Part shown: in pieces, positions 56,291-64,000 of the stretch
Layout: each line of letters opens with the position of its first letter
Position numbering within the stretch: position 1 is the first letter of the stretch
From: Phytohabitans houttuyneae
Lineage (GTDB): Bacteria; Actinomycetota; Actinomycetes; Mycobacteriales; Micromonosporaceae
Length of the DNA: 64,000 nucleotides
Reading direction: 5' to 3'
Assembly (NCBI RefSeq): GCF_011764425.1
Contig: NZ_BLPF01000004.1
Location: forward strand, 248,001-312,000
The notes under the pieces: generated by a model
What the model was told of the DNA's origin: nothing
Seen by the model: only the letters and a program-made list of their open reading frames with translations
Database searches by the model: none
Position numbers and translations under genes: made by a program

Positions 56291-56812
56291 CTATGCAGTA
56301 GGCCGATAGTCGCGGTGCGGGATGCCGAGCTGCCACACGGCCATGAACGCAGAGCTGCACAGGTTGATGTCAGCGGCGTTGGTGGAGGTCTCGATGCCGG
56401 TTGACGCCCCGTTCCCGGAGTAGTGCATCCACACAACGAGCGCGCCGTCGATGACGTAGGCATCGTTGCCGGGTAAGGCAATTGATGAGACCAGCCGCCG
56501 CGGAATCCACCGGATGTCTTCGCCGGCGTCCACAAGTGGCTGTGTCGTGGTGTAGGCCCAACGCTGATACTCGCTCAGCGGTTCAGATACCACCAGCGCA
56601 CGGCGGAACTTCTTCCCACGCGCGGCACCCCGCCGCAGCGTGTCGCACCAGCCTTGTAGCCACTCCAGATCGTCCGGCTCACCGACCTTCCACTTCGCCA
56701 GCTGAGGGATTTCTGCTTCCGTCCCGTAAACGTCACGCATCTCCAGGTGGAGGACCTCGCGCTCGAAGTCCTCGAAAAGGGCGTCGAATTCCGCACGACT
56801 CAGGTCCGCCAC
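56291..56812 (-). CDS. DUF6879 family protein
   Basis: 173 residues. EREVLHLEMRDVYGTEAEIP, then RALVVSEPLSEYQRWAYTTT, AGEDIRWIPRRLVSSIALPG and NDAYVID match block for block the gene at 54805-55335. Probably the dedicated partner or antagonist of the XRE protein encoded right after it. Start abuts the stop of the small gene upstream. Confidence 0.8.
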   Translation of the reverse strand: MADLSRAEFDALFEDFEREVLHLEMRDVYGTEAEIPQLAKWKVGEPDDLEWLQGWCDTLRRGAARGKKFRRALVVSEPLSEYQRWAYTTTQPLVDAGEDIRWIPRRLVSSIALPGNDAYVIDGALVVWMHYSGNGASTGIETSTNAADINLCSSAFMAVWQLGIPHRDYRPTA

Positions 56813-57028
56813 CTAGCGCTCCGCGTCCTGACCCTCGGAGAAGAACGGGATCATTCGATCAGGGATCTCAACGGCGGATTCACCTTCGGGGATGTTCATC
56901 TCAGCCAGCACATCAGGATCGGTGATGTTCCAACCCTGCACCAGCCACGATTCGCGGTCGGTGCGGTACAGCGTCGGCGAGCCGTTCGGGCGGGAGTCGG
57001 GGTCTTGGGCGATCTTGCGGATACGCAT
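56813..57028 (-). CDS. Small protein of the XRE/DUF6879 locus
   Basis: 71 residues from ATG 57028, with AGGAAGG about nine bases upstream. Contains PDSRPNGSPTLYRTDRESWL and QGWNITDPDVLAEMNIPEGE, typical of small third members of XRE/DUF6879 loci. First gene of the minus operon; the divergent promoter region is to its right. Confidence 0.7.
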   Translation of the reverse strand: MRIRKIAQDPDSRPNGSPTLYRTDRESWLVQGWNITDPDVLAEMNIPEGESAVEIPDRMIPFFSEGQDAER

Positions 57029-57062
57029 CGGTGGCACCTTCCTCACACTGCGGCCTGCGTTT

Positions 57063-57299
57063 TTGCGCAGATTGCACGGACGGCATCGAGTGTTGGGCCT
57101 CTTTCCGGCTTGGTCAAGGGGCGTTGCAGGAGATTGCATCCATATAGCATCGGGTGGTGACAGCCGGTTCGTCCCTCGCCGGGCGGCCTAGCAACTGCGG
57201 GCATCACGCCTGAACTGGGCGAACATAGCACTCAGAGGCAAAAGGCTAGCCGCTGATCAGTACGCATCTGGCTGACCGACGTCCTGCAATCTTATGCAA
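57063..57299. promoter_or_regulatory. Divergent promoter region with three TTGC-AGATTGCA boxes
   Basis: TTGCAGGAGATTGCA (57124-57138), the same motif inverted as TGCAATCTTATGCAA (57285-57299; read on the minus strand TTGCATAAGATTGCA), and a related TTGCGCAGATTGCA (57063-57076). They lie in the roughly 430-base gap between the minus operon starting at 57028 and the plus operon starting at 57456. Probable operators for one of the flanking XRE proteins. CATATAG near 57141 could be a -10. Confidence 0.6.
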
Positions 57300-57455
57300 T
57301 TTCCTTTTCTTCGGGTTCGGTCCTACTGGATGGTGGAGCGACCGGGGCGCTTGTCTGCCGTACCCCAACGGCGATTGCTCGGTCTCGGCGCATTGGAAGG
57401 CCCGGCTGGATGTGACGAGGCTTCCGTCGGGCTGGGCGTTTGCGAAAGGAGAAAC

Positions 57456-58319
57456 GTGTCCTGGCTGCGAACCACCGAGCCGTCGCTGCGTTCCTGCTGG
57501 TTGGGCCGACAGCTGCGTGAGCTGCGACTGGGCTCCGGCGTTTCGCTTCGGTATGCCGAGGGTGTGACCGGCGTGCCGTGGGGGCAGATCAAGGCTGCTG
57601 AGCAGGGGACGCATGTGCTTCAGGTGGGTCGGGTTGGTGCGTTGTTGGCGTTGTACGGCGTGGGCGACAGCGCGACGCGTGAGCTGCTGCTGGAGTTGGC
57701 GCGCGACGTGCGGTGCCTGCACCGGTGGGAGTTCCGCGCGGATGCGCCGCCGTTAACTGAGGCCGTGCTGGACTACCTGTGGCTGGAGTCGCATGCCCGG
57801 CACATCAGGTCGTATGACCCCACCGTGGTGCCTGACCTGTTGCAGCTGCCGGAGTATGCCGAAGCGGTCGCTCAGCAGTCCACTAGTCCGGTGGCGTGGC
57901 AGGGCTGGGCGTGTACCGAGCGGCAGCAGATGCTTGACGGCCCGCCGCAAATGCTTCACACCGTCGTGGCCGAAGCGGCGCTGCGCCGCCCGCCAGGTCG
58001 TTCGGCCGCAGTGCTGCGACAGCAGCTCTACCACCTAACCGAGCTCACCGCGATGCCGAACATCACGGTGCAGGTGCTGCCGGCCAGCGTCCCGCCTCTA
58101 CCCGGAGTCGACGGCTCGTTCGCCTCCTTCGACCTCGGGCCGCCCTACGGGTTGGTCGCAGCGGTCCACGACTTGGCCGATCCGGTCATCCACGAGTTGG
58201 AGGGTGCCGAGCGGTACGCCGGCGTGTTCGAGCAGTTGTCTGTGGCGGCGTTGGACGAAGCCACGTCCGCCGCCCTGATCACCGAGGCCGCGAAGCGGTC
58301 ATCCAACAGAGAGGAGTAA
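57456..58319 (+). CDS. XRE-type regulator with DUF5753 domain
   Basis: 287 residues from GTG 57456 (AAAGGAG upstream). A weak helix-turn-helix, LGRQLRELRLGSGVSLRYAE then GVTGVPWGQIKAAEQG, followed by DUF5753 blocks YDPTVVPDLLQLPEYAEAVA, LRQQLYHLTELTAMPNITVQ and VLPASVPP. First gene of a three-gene plus operon; stop is 4 bases before the next ATG. Confidence 0.85.
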   Translation: MSWLRTTEPSLRSCWLGRQLRELRLGSGVSLRYAEGVTGVPWGQIKAAEQGTHVLQVGRVGALLALYGVGDSATRELLLELARDVRCLHRWEFRADAPPLTEAVLDYLWLESHARHIRSYDPTVVPDLLQLPEYAEAVAQQSTSPVAWQGWACTERQQMLDGPPQMLHTVVAEAALRRPPGRSAAVLRQQLYHLTELTAMPNITVQVLPASVPPLPGVDGSFASFDLGPPYGLVAAVHDLADPVIHELEGAERYAGVFEQLSVAALDEATSAALITEAAKRSSNREE

Positions 58320-58323
58320 GGCG

Positions 58324-59199
58324 ATGCCGACTGTGCGGGAGCAGTTCGTGCAGAGCATGCGTGCGCAGTGGTTGGGCGCCCGGATGCGGGATCTACGCCA
58401 GGAACGCGGCCTGACGCTGAAGTACGTCTCGGCGTACCTCGGTGTGGAGTTTTCCACTCTCGCCCGCTATGAGCGGGCTGAGTGGCCGTTCCGCCGCGAC
58501 CACGTCGTCGCACTGCTGGACGTCTACCACGTCTACGACGAGGCCGAGCGTCAGGTGCTGGTGACGTTGGCGCACGAGGCGTGGCGGATCCACCAATGGG
58601 AGCAGGACGGCTTCTTGGGCCCGGCCAGCCTGACCGTGGTCGATCACTGGTGGGTGCAGCAGCGCGCCGTGGAACTACACGTCTACGCCACCATGTTCGT
58701 CCCGCCGCTGCTGCAGACGCGCGACTACGCCGAGGCGGTCATCCAAGCCGCCGCGGGAACCTCACCATTGCCGATGTCGAAGGTGGACACACTGGTGCGT
58801 CAGTGCGTTGACCGGCAGCAGGTCCTGGACGACAAGCCGCCGAAGCGTCTGGAGGTGTTCCTGGAGGAACATGTGCTGCGCAAGCCGGTCGGTGGTCGGG
58901 CGGTGCTTCGCGCACAGCTGGAACACCTGGCGGGCGTCGTCGAAGGCCGGCCACACGTCAAGATTTGGCTCGTGCCAGCGGCCGGCTGGCACCCGGGCAT
59001 GTACGGCGCCTTCACCACCTGCGTTATGCAAAGGCCCTATCCGTCGATCGTGCTCCTGGAACACCTCGGCGGACGCCTCGCCCTCGAAGCCCACGCCGCA
59101 ACAGCGTACGAAAAGGCGCTCGACCGTATCCGCGAGATCGCCCTCGACCCGTACGAGTCGATCAACCAGATCGCCAAGACCGTTGAAGAGTTGGCCTGA
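58324..59199 (+). CDS. XRE regulator with DUF5753 domain
   Basis: 291 residues. Helix-turn-helix LGARMRDLRQERGLTLKYVS then LGVEFSTLARYERAEW; DUF5753 blocks FVPPLLQTRDYAEAVIQAAA, LRAQLEHLAGVVEGRPHVKI and YPSIVLLEHLGG. Third DUF5753 gene of the cluster; the three are diverged from each other, so they likely recognise different sites. Confidence 0.88.
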   Translation: MPTVREQFVQSMRAQWLGARMRDLRQERGLTLKYVSAYLGVEFSTLARYERAEWPFRRDHVVALLDVYHVYDEAERQVLVTLAHEAWRIHQWEQDGFLGPASLTVVDHWWVQQRAVELHVYATMFVPPLLQTRDYAEAVIQAAAGTSPLPMSKVDTLVRQCVDRQQVLDDKPPKRLEVFLEEHVLRKPVGGRAVLRAQLEHLAGVVEGRPHVKIWLVPAAGWHPGMYGAFTTCVMQRPYPSIVLLEHLGGRLALEAHAATAYEKALDRIREIALDPYESINQIAKTVEELA

Positions 59200-59213
59200 A
59201 AGGGGAGGACGCC

Positions 59214-59822
59214 ATGGAGGTGTACGACTTCTGCTTGATCCTGGCCAGTCCGCCGGAACAGCGGCGTATCGCGCAGGTGCGTGGCGTTGAGCCGCATCTC
59301 ACCGACCAGCCGGACAAACGCCAAGTCATCGCGCGCCGAGAAGCGCCCAGCCTCGCCGAGGCCGTCGTCTCCGTCATCCAGGAGCTGGAGGCGGTCAACC
59401 TCGCACCCGTCCGAGTCTGCGACAACGACTGGCTCACCCTCGCCGACATCGCAACCCGAATCGGAAAGTCCAGAGAGATTGTCCGGCTGTGGTCCATCGG
59501 CAAGCAGGGACCAGGCGCATTCCCACCACCGCTCAACCCCGGCTGCGACACCCGGTTCTACTCCTGGACCGAAGTGTCCCACTGGCTACGGCGACGCCTG
59601 GGCTACCAACTTCCAGATCCAGGACCGGATCTCGTCGTGGCGAACCTCCTGCTACAGGCCCGGCGGCAAGCGTCCCGGCTCCTCGACCCCCAGGCCCTCA
59701 GCGTTCTACTCACCTCGTATATGGCGGCAAGCCCGACCGGCGTCGTCCAGCCACGGCCGTACGCCGTCGGCGATCAGAGCTGGCCAAGCCGGCCGGCGGT
59801 TCGGGCGCGTGCGGCCGCGTAG
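59214..59822 (+). CDS. HTH regulator, paralogue of the gene at 44231
   Basis: 202 residues, GGGGAGGA before the ATG. VYDFCLILASPPEQ at the start, then DWLTLADIATRIGKSREIVR, WSIGKQGPGAFPPPLNPG and FYSWTEVSHWLRRRLG. The same order and spacing as the gene at 44231, with a longer tail here. Its place after two XRE genes suggests a regulatory cascade. Confidence 0.75.
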   Translation: MEVYDFCLILASPPEQRRIAQVRGVEPHLTDQPDKRQVIARREAPSLAEAVVSVIQELEAVNLAPVRVCDNDWLTLADIATRIGKSREIVRLWSIGKQGPGAFPPPLNPGCDTRFYSWTEVSHWLRRRLGYQLPDPGPDLVVANLLLQARRQASRLLDPQALSVLLTSYMAASPTGVVQPRPYAVGDQSWPSRPAVRARAAA

Positions 59823-60059
59823 GGCGATGACTCCCTCCGCGTTGAGAGCGAGCCGTGGATCAGCAGCTCACATCAGCGCTGGTCACCGCAGTCACGAAAG
59901 GTTGGCAGGGCTTGGCCGTCTGGAGACCGTCCGACCCGCGGAGCGCCGCCATCACGAGCCTGGGTGAGCGTACGGCGACTGCGGCACTCGTGTCGACGCA
60001 GGCAAGATGGCGGTGTTGGGGGTCTTGAGCCAACACTGCTCCGCCGGGAGGGTCAGCCC

Positions 60060-60362
60060 ATGACCCAGACGATTCCCTACGTGCGGGACCTCCGCATGAC
60101 AGCGGCAACGATCGCGGCGCAGCACATCAAGGCCAGCTGGCACGACCGTGGCAAAGCCATCCCACACGCCGTGGCTGAGGCTGCCCTCGACGCTGTCGCG
60201 CCCATGCTCGTCGACGCCTACCGCATTGAGAAGGTGATCGCAGACGCCGACGAACATGCAAAACACGACCCGTACCGATACCTTGCGGAGCAACAGCGTA
60301 AAGGCGAGCTGAGGCTTCAAACACTGCAGGCCGACGAGGACGACTCACCCGCCAGACCGTAA
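60060..60362 (+). CDS. Small helical hypothetical protein
   Basis: 100 residues from ATG 60060 with GGGAGGG eight bases upstream. Mostly helical and charged (IAAQHIKASWHDRGKAIPHA, IEKVIADADEHAKHDPYRYL). Not recognised. A terminator follows; it is probably monocistronic. Confidence 0.55.
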   Translation: MTQTIPYVRDLRMTAATIAAQHIKASWHDRGKAIPHAVAEAALDAVAPMLVDAYRIEKVIADADEHAKHDPYRYLAEQQRKGELRLQTLQADEDDSPARP

Positions 60363-60382
60363 CCGACGTAGAGCAGCAACAC

Positions 60383-60412
60383 GCGGCTCCTCGATGATCA
60401 CCGGGGAGCCGC
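60383..60412 (+). terminator. Terminator hairpin
   Basis: GCGGCTCC (60383-60390) pairs with GGAGCCGC (60405-60412), 21 bases past the stop at 60362. Confidence 0.6.
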
Positions 60413-60639
60413 CCATGAGCCTCTCCCCGGAGCCCGGAGGACGAGCCCCATGTGGCGCGCACTACCAGAATCAACTGCCTGTGCGGTGCTATCACCGCCG
60501 ACCAAGTCAACGCCTCCGTCGTGGCGAGGAGCGAGGAGCGAGGGACTGTACTACGAACGTTTGACGCGTGATCCTCTCCCTGGGCGGGCGTGCTCACACG
60601 TGCGTCTGCTGATCGATGGCTGCCTCGTAGAAGGCGTCC

Positions 60640-61090
60640 GCGAGCGCCATGATGACCGCGCGGATCGATCTCCCTAACCTCCTCCGCGGTCAACACAGCC
60701 CTGAGCTTGGAAGATCTGCCCGGACTGCGACGAGTGCGCCTCAGCGGCGATCACCGCGAGCCGCCGCTCCTTCAACGCCGAGTCGGCCCGGATCTCGCCG
60801 AGGGCGAACGGAAAGGTCTGCACCGTCACCGCGACAATCAATTCCCCATTCTTCAACGCGGGCCGCCAGCAACCCGGATTTCAACCTCGTCCCTGCTTTG
60901 CGGACGTCCTCCGGGCTGATCGTGGCCACACAATCTTCCCCGAGCCGTCGATCTGCCGGATCGCATCCTGGAGTTGCCCGTCGAGTACGTTGCGGTCCAC
61001 GACTACGATCACCGAGTCGAAGACCTTCTCGTCGGTCAGGTGCAGCCACGCCAGCCGGTGCGCGGTCCAGGCGACGGACCAGCATAGCCC
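60640..61090 (-). pseudogene. Type I restriction HsdR helicase fragment
   Basis: Reading the minus strand through frame changes gives AHRLAWLHLTDEKVFDSVIV, VDRNVLDGQLQDAIRQIDG, ATISPEDVRKAG, ELIVAVTVQTFPFALGEIR, ERRLAVIAAEAHSSQSGQ and LTAEEVREID. This is the HsdR motor region around motif II, with DEAH changed to AEAH and both ends missing. Only about 140 of some 1000 residues remain. It shows that a restriction locus once occupied this site, next to the surviving nuclease gene. Confidence 0.75.
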
Positions 61091-61435
61091 TGTACGTGCG
61101 GGCTTTCGCCGCGGCTGCCGTTCCGTTCTGTCGGGATCGGATCAGCTTGACAAGGCGCGTCACTCTGCGCTTGGACTACGGGATGACGGCAAGGTACCTG
61201 AGCAGCGAGATTCCCAGGCTGGGCTGTGGTTCTTGGTGGACTGCAGTCCTACTCGGAGTTCATCCTATGTGGAACGCCAACCCACGCCCTCGCTGATCAG
61301 GACCTGTGCCGCCCGCCCAGGATGAAATGCCTCTATGCTGACTGCCTGGGTTGAGGGGTGATTCGGTTGGCTAGAGAGAACCGTGTGAGACGGGGCACAA
61401 GCTCCGGTGATGGACGACCTAGTGGGAAAGAATCA

Positions 61436-62821
61436 GTGAGCCACGCCATGACCAAACCGCTGATGCTTACCCGATACCAGGCGTGGTTGACCAGTCGACA
61501 AGGCTCGGCGATCGGGGAAAAGCACGAAGCGTTTTTTACGAAGGGCCTCGTTGTACTCGATGCAAATGTCTTGCTAGACCTGTACCGCTACACAAGGGAG
61601 CCGCGCAATCAGGTGCTCGCCGCCCTCCGCATGGTCGCCCACCGGCAGCTACTTTGGTTGCCCCACCAGGTCGGCCTAGAATTCGTGCGAAATCGCGCCA
61701 AGGCAGTTGAGGGACGACTAAGTCGCCTTCGCGCGGTGGGTGGAATTGTGGACGAGCGCTTCCGGTCGGCGGCGAGGCAAATCGTTGAAGCCCGGGATGA
61801 GGTAGTCGGCCTACTCCGAGACATGGCCCACGACGATACCACTGCCGATGGTCTCGTTCGTCGAATCGACGAAGGTATTGTAGTGTCCGCAATGAAGGAC
61901 TGGCGTAAGGAACTCTCGGACCATCTGGCCGTACTCAGGAACGCCGAGAATGTAACCCCGCAGCACATCGCCGCTAACGACCCTCTAGTCCCTGAGATAG
62001 CGGCACTCTTTGGGAACCGAATCGGTGATCCTCTTGATGAAGAGGAAACTCAACGACTGGTCCGTCACGCCGTGAATTTTCGATTTCCGAACCGGATTCC
62101 TCCCGGCTTTGCCGACCAAGGCAAGGGTACCGACCTTGCCAAGGCGGGCGACTATTTGTTGTGGGAGGAGATTATCCGACATACCGCAACTCTTCCCACG
62201 CCTCGCCGCGTACTCTTTGTCTCCCGAGATACAAAAGAGGATTGGTACGAACAGAACGATAAGGGTAAACCTCTTCGTCCATTACCCGCATTATATGATG
62301 AAATGCTAGCTCGATCAAAAGCCGAACTATTGATTCTCACACCAAAAGAGTTCCTGCATGGTGCTCAGATGTTTCTTGGCGCTCAACTGGAAGCTGGTAC
62401 TTACGAGGAGGTGGACCGAGTTTCTGACGAGGTCGATCGGCAGCCGCGACCGATACAACCGGTAGAGCCAGACATGCTGTTGGCTAGCTTCTCCGAAGCC
62501 GAACCGTACACGTTCGAAACTGTGGCTAACGCTCCTAGTTCGCCGGGCGTGCACATCGTTCTTGTTGGGGACGTTATCGTTTATGTCGGATCAACGGGCC
62601 ACCTGCGACGGCGGCTCCGGCAACATCTTACTGGCCATCGGGGTTCGTCTGTATTGCATGACCGGGTTGGCCAACTTCTTGACACTCCGGAAAGTGCTGC
62701 TACGCCCGCGGATGTGGCGGCCTGGTTAGGTCGGTGTACGGTCGGTTGGTACGAGACGGATGAGCCTGCGATAGCGAAGGAAGCGCTCGTCGTGGCGCTA
62801 AACCCCCGTTTTAACCGTTAA
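61436..62821 (+). CDS. PIN_8-GIY-YIG dual-nuclease protein
   Basis: 461 residues from GTG 61436 (GGGAAAG upstream) or 457 from ATG 61448. The first 340 or so residues are a PIN-like domain of the PIN_8 kind: VVLDANVLLDLYRY, LWLPHQVGLEFVRNR, GFADQGKG...AGDYLLWEEI and RRVLFVSRDTKEDW carry the spaced acidic metal ligands. The last 92 residues are GIY-YIG-like: GVHIVLVGDVIVYVGST, LRRRL (catalytic Arg) and KEALVVALNPRFN (catalytic Glu). Two nuclease folds in one protein suggest RNA plus DNA cleavage in defence. The 32-bp tandem array begins one base after the stop. Confidence 0.82.
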   Translation: MSHAMTKPLMLTRYQAWLTSRQGSAIGEKHEAFFTKGLVVLDANVLLDLYRYTREPRNQVLAALRMVAHRQLLWLPHQVGLEFVRNRAKAVEGRLSRLRAVGGIVDERFRSAARQIVEARDEVVGLLRDMAHDDTTADGLVRRIDEGIVVSAMKDWRKELSDHLAVLRNAENVTPQHIAANDPLVPEIAALFGNRIGDPLDEEETQRLVRHAVNFRFPNRIPPGFADQGKGTDLAKAGDYLLWEEIIRHTATLPTPRRVLFVSRDTKEDWYEQNDKGKPLRPLPALYDEMLARSKAELLILTPKEFLHGAQMFLGAQLEAGTYEEVDRVSDEVDRQPRPIQPVEPDMLLASFSEAEPYTFETVANAPSSPGVHIVLVGDVIVYVGSTGHLRRRLRQHLTGHRGSSVLHDRVGQLLDTPESAATPADVAAWLGRCTVGWYETDEPAIAKEALVVALNPRFNR

Positions 62822-62822
62822 G

Positions 62823-63214
62823 GGCGACGCACGAGCTCGCGAGCTGCTCCAGTTGGCGACGCACGAGCTCGCGAGCTGCTCCAGTTGGCGACGCACGAGC
62901 TCGCGAGCTGCTCCAGTTGGCGACGCACGAGCTCGCGAGCTGCTCCAGTTGGCGACGCACGAGCTCGCGAGCTGCTCCAGTTGGCGACGCACGAGCTCGC
63001 GAGCTGCTCCAGTTGGCGACGCACGAGCTCGCGAGCTGCTCCAGTTGGCGACGCACGAGCTCGCGAGCTGCTCCAGTTGGCGACGCACGAGCTCGCGAGC
63101 TGCTCCAGTTGGCGACGCACGAGCTCGCGAGCTGCTCCAGTTGGCGACGCACGAGCTCGCGAGCTGCTCCAGTTGGCGACGCACGAGCTCGCGAGCTGCT
63201 CCAGCTGGCGACGC
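62823..63214 (+). repeat. 32-bp tandem array, 12 units
   Basis: Twelve head-to-tail 32-bp units (unit starts at 62823 plus multiples of 32), identical except one base in the last, plus 8 bases of a thirteenth. Each contains the 12-bp palindrome AGCTCGCGAGCT. There are no spacers, so this is not CRISPR. No stop codon occurs in any of six frames; the frames it creates on both strands are not genes. Confidence 0.95.
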
Positions 63215-63540
63215 GGCGTCCTCGATGAGACTTGCGTGGGGGCACGGGGAGCACCAGGTCGCCACCTGAGCTGAGCGGACAGTTGACTCCAAGATGCGCT
63301 ACGGGTCTGCCCGAACATCTACTCGTCACATGCAGGCAGTGGATGGGTGGAACGGCGTCGACCTCCCCGACGGGCCATAGGCAACTGTCGTACGCGGGTA
63401 CTAATTTGACCACGGGTTGGTGACGGTCCTCAGGGTGCTGCTGGTCAGGGCTTGGGTCTGCTGCCGTGCTGGCAACTGTCACCGTGGCGAACTCGATCTG
63501 CGGCAGTTTCTTGGGTAACGTCACGCACGGTGGTGCCGAA
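63215..63540. other. Intergenic before queC
   Basis: About 330 bases between the array and the queC operator. Short frames only; no RNA gene or repeat is seen. Confidence 0.4.
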
Positions 63541-63558
63541 AACTACACCCCTGTAGTT
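63541..63558 (+). promoter_or_regulatory. Perfect 7-4-7 dyad upstream of queC
   Basis: AACTACA-CCCC-TGTAGTT, 38 bases before the queC start. The symmetric ACTACA/TGTAGT form suits a winged-helix repressor operator. Longer pairing TGCCG (63534-63538) with CGGCA (63566-63570) could also make an RNA stem. Confidence 0.55.
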
Positions 63559-63596
63559 CGCGTTGCGGCATCAGTTTCTCATAGGGGGTTCCAGCG

Positions 63597-64000
63597 ATGG
63601 GCGAGTCGAAGGCAGTAGTCCTGCTCAGCGGAGGTCTGGACTCGACGACAGTGTTGGCCGTTGCCGCCAGCATGGGCTTCGAACCTTATGCCCTAAGTTT
63701 CCGCTATGGACAACGTCACACGGTTGAGTTGGAGGCGGCGAGTCGTGTCGCGCGGGCCCACGGGGTGCGTCGTCACGTGATCGCCGACATCGACCTACGT
63801 GTGTTTGGCGGCTCGGCGCTTACCGACGAGGCCATCAGCGTGCCGCACCACGGCAGCGTCGAAGAGCTCAACTCCGACATCCCGGTGACTTACGTTCCGG
63901 CTCGTAACACCATTTTCCTGTCGTTCGCGTTGGCTTGGGCGGAGACGCTCGGCGCGTCGGACGTGTTCATCGGCGTGAACGCCCTGGACTACAGCGGCTA
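63597..64000 (+). CDS. queC: 7-cyano-7-deazaguanine synthase, 5' part
   Basis: 134 residues before the window ends; the complete enzyme is about 220-240. AGGGGG (63583-63588) precedes ATG 63597. [18 protein letters not shown] is the PP-loop, [19 protein letters not shown] follows, and [20 protein letters not shown] and GVNALDYSG are QueC blocks. QueC converts 7-carboxy-7-deazaguanine to preQ0 with ATP and ammonia. Genes beyond the edge should tell whether preQ0 goes to tRNA queuosine, a natural product or DNA 7-deazaguanine modification. Confidence 0.93.
   Translation, partial: MGESKAVVLLSGGLDSTTVLAVAASMGFEPYALSFRYGQRHTVELEAASRVARAHGVRRHVIADIDLRVFGGSALTDEAISVPHHGSVEELNSDIPVTYVPARNTIFLSFALAWAETLGASDVFIGVNALDYSG

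Noticed and set aside
62823-63214. CRISPR array
   Set aside because: Units are contiguous with no unique spacers, and no cas genes are present.
62798-63524. Six overlapping frames of 100-237 codons over the tandem array
   Set aside because: They arise because the 32-bp unit has no stop in any frame; the products are pure repeat and mutually incompatible.
63520-63596. preQ1 riboswitch before queC
   Set aside because: CTACACCC is suggestive, but the downstream A-rich pseudoknot strand is absent; the perfect dyad fits a protein operator better.

Overview
The window is high-GC DNA with frequent GTG and TTG starts and actinobacterial gene families: XRE regulators with DUF5753/DUF6879 partners, BTAD regulators, DUF2637, and pSAM2-type integrases. 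The likeliest host is an actinomycete of the Micromonosporaceae type; this is inferred from gene content and no marker gene is present. The whole stretch reads as accessory DNA: several mobile or island segments placed end to end.

Layout. 1-4.9 kb: four small membrane or lipoprotein genes, one with a recent 297-bp in-frame tandem duplication. 4.97-7.58 kb (minus strand): a complete-looking retron made of a reverse transcriptase, a PRTase-like effector with a winged-helix tail, and between them a roughly 200-nt msr-msd RNA that can be delimited by a perfect 17-bp a1/a2 pair. 7.65 and 15.26 kb: identical 36-bp copies of a tRNA-Lys 3' end. They bound a 7.6-kb segment carrying two integrase scars, a 1352-residue DUF4145-nSTAND-WD40 ATPase and a candidate PD-(D/E)XK protein. 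15.3-18.4 kb: a membrane protein with a divergent secreted YkuD-like protein.

18.4 to about 46-54 kb is an actinobacterial integrative conjugative element of the type IV secretion kind. It starts with integrase, excisionase and two methyltransferases (minus strand), then a non-coding block with helically phased TTGAACAAGATC iterons, then a sigma-4-like regulator. A plus-strand transfer operon follows (pilin-like, VirB6-like, PrgI/VirB3-like, VirB4, a conserved membrane protein, VirD4/TraG, replication-relaxation protein, lytic transglycosylase-M23 hydrolase). After it come about 15 small plasmid-type genes, DUF932 among them, and minus-strand membrane genes (DUF2637, two membrane-BTAD regulators, an Hsp70-membrane fusion). 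54.8-59.8 kb is a divergent regulator cluster of XRE/DUF5753 and DUF6879 genes. 60.6-61.1 kb holds a fossil of a type I restriction HsdR helicase, followed by an intact PIN_8-GIY-YIG dual-nuclease gene, a 12-copy 32-bp tandem array and the start of queC, cut by the window edge.

Shared cis elements tie the conjugative element together: an inverted pair of 38-nt elements, two promoter/operator copies with a GTCCATGGAC dyad, and two 60-nt leader elements ending in a Shine-Dalgarno. Many genes of the element (integrase, methyltransferase, VirD4, hydrolase, BTAD regulators) are split by single-base losses, nearly always one base short in a G/C run. This looks more like homopolymer sequencing error than decay, so these genes are reported as composite, frameshifted entries.
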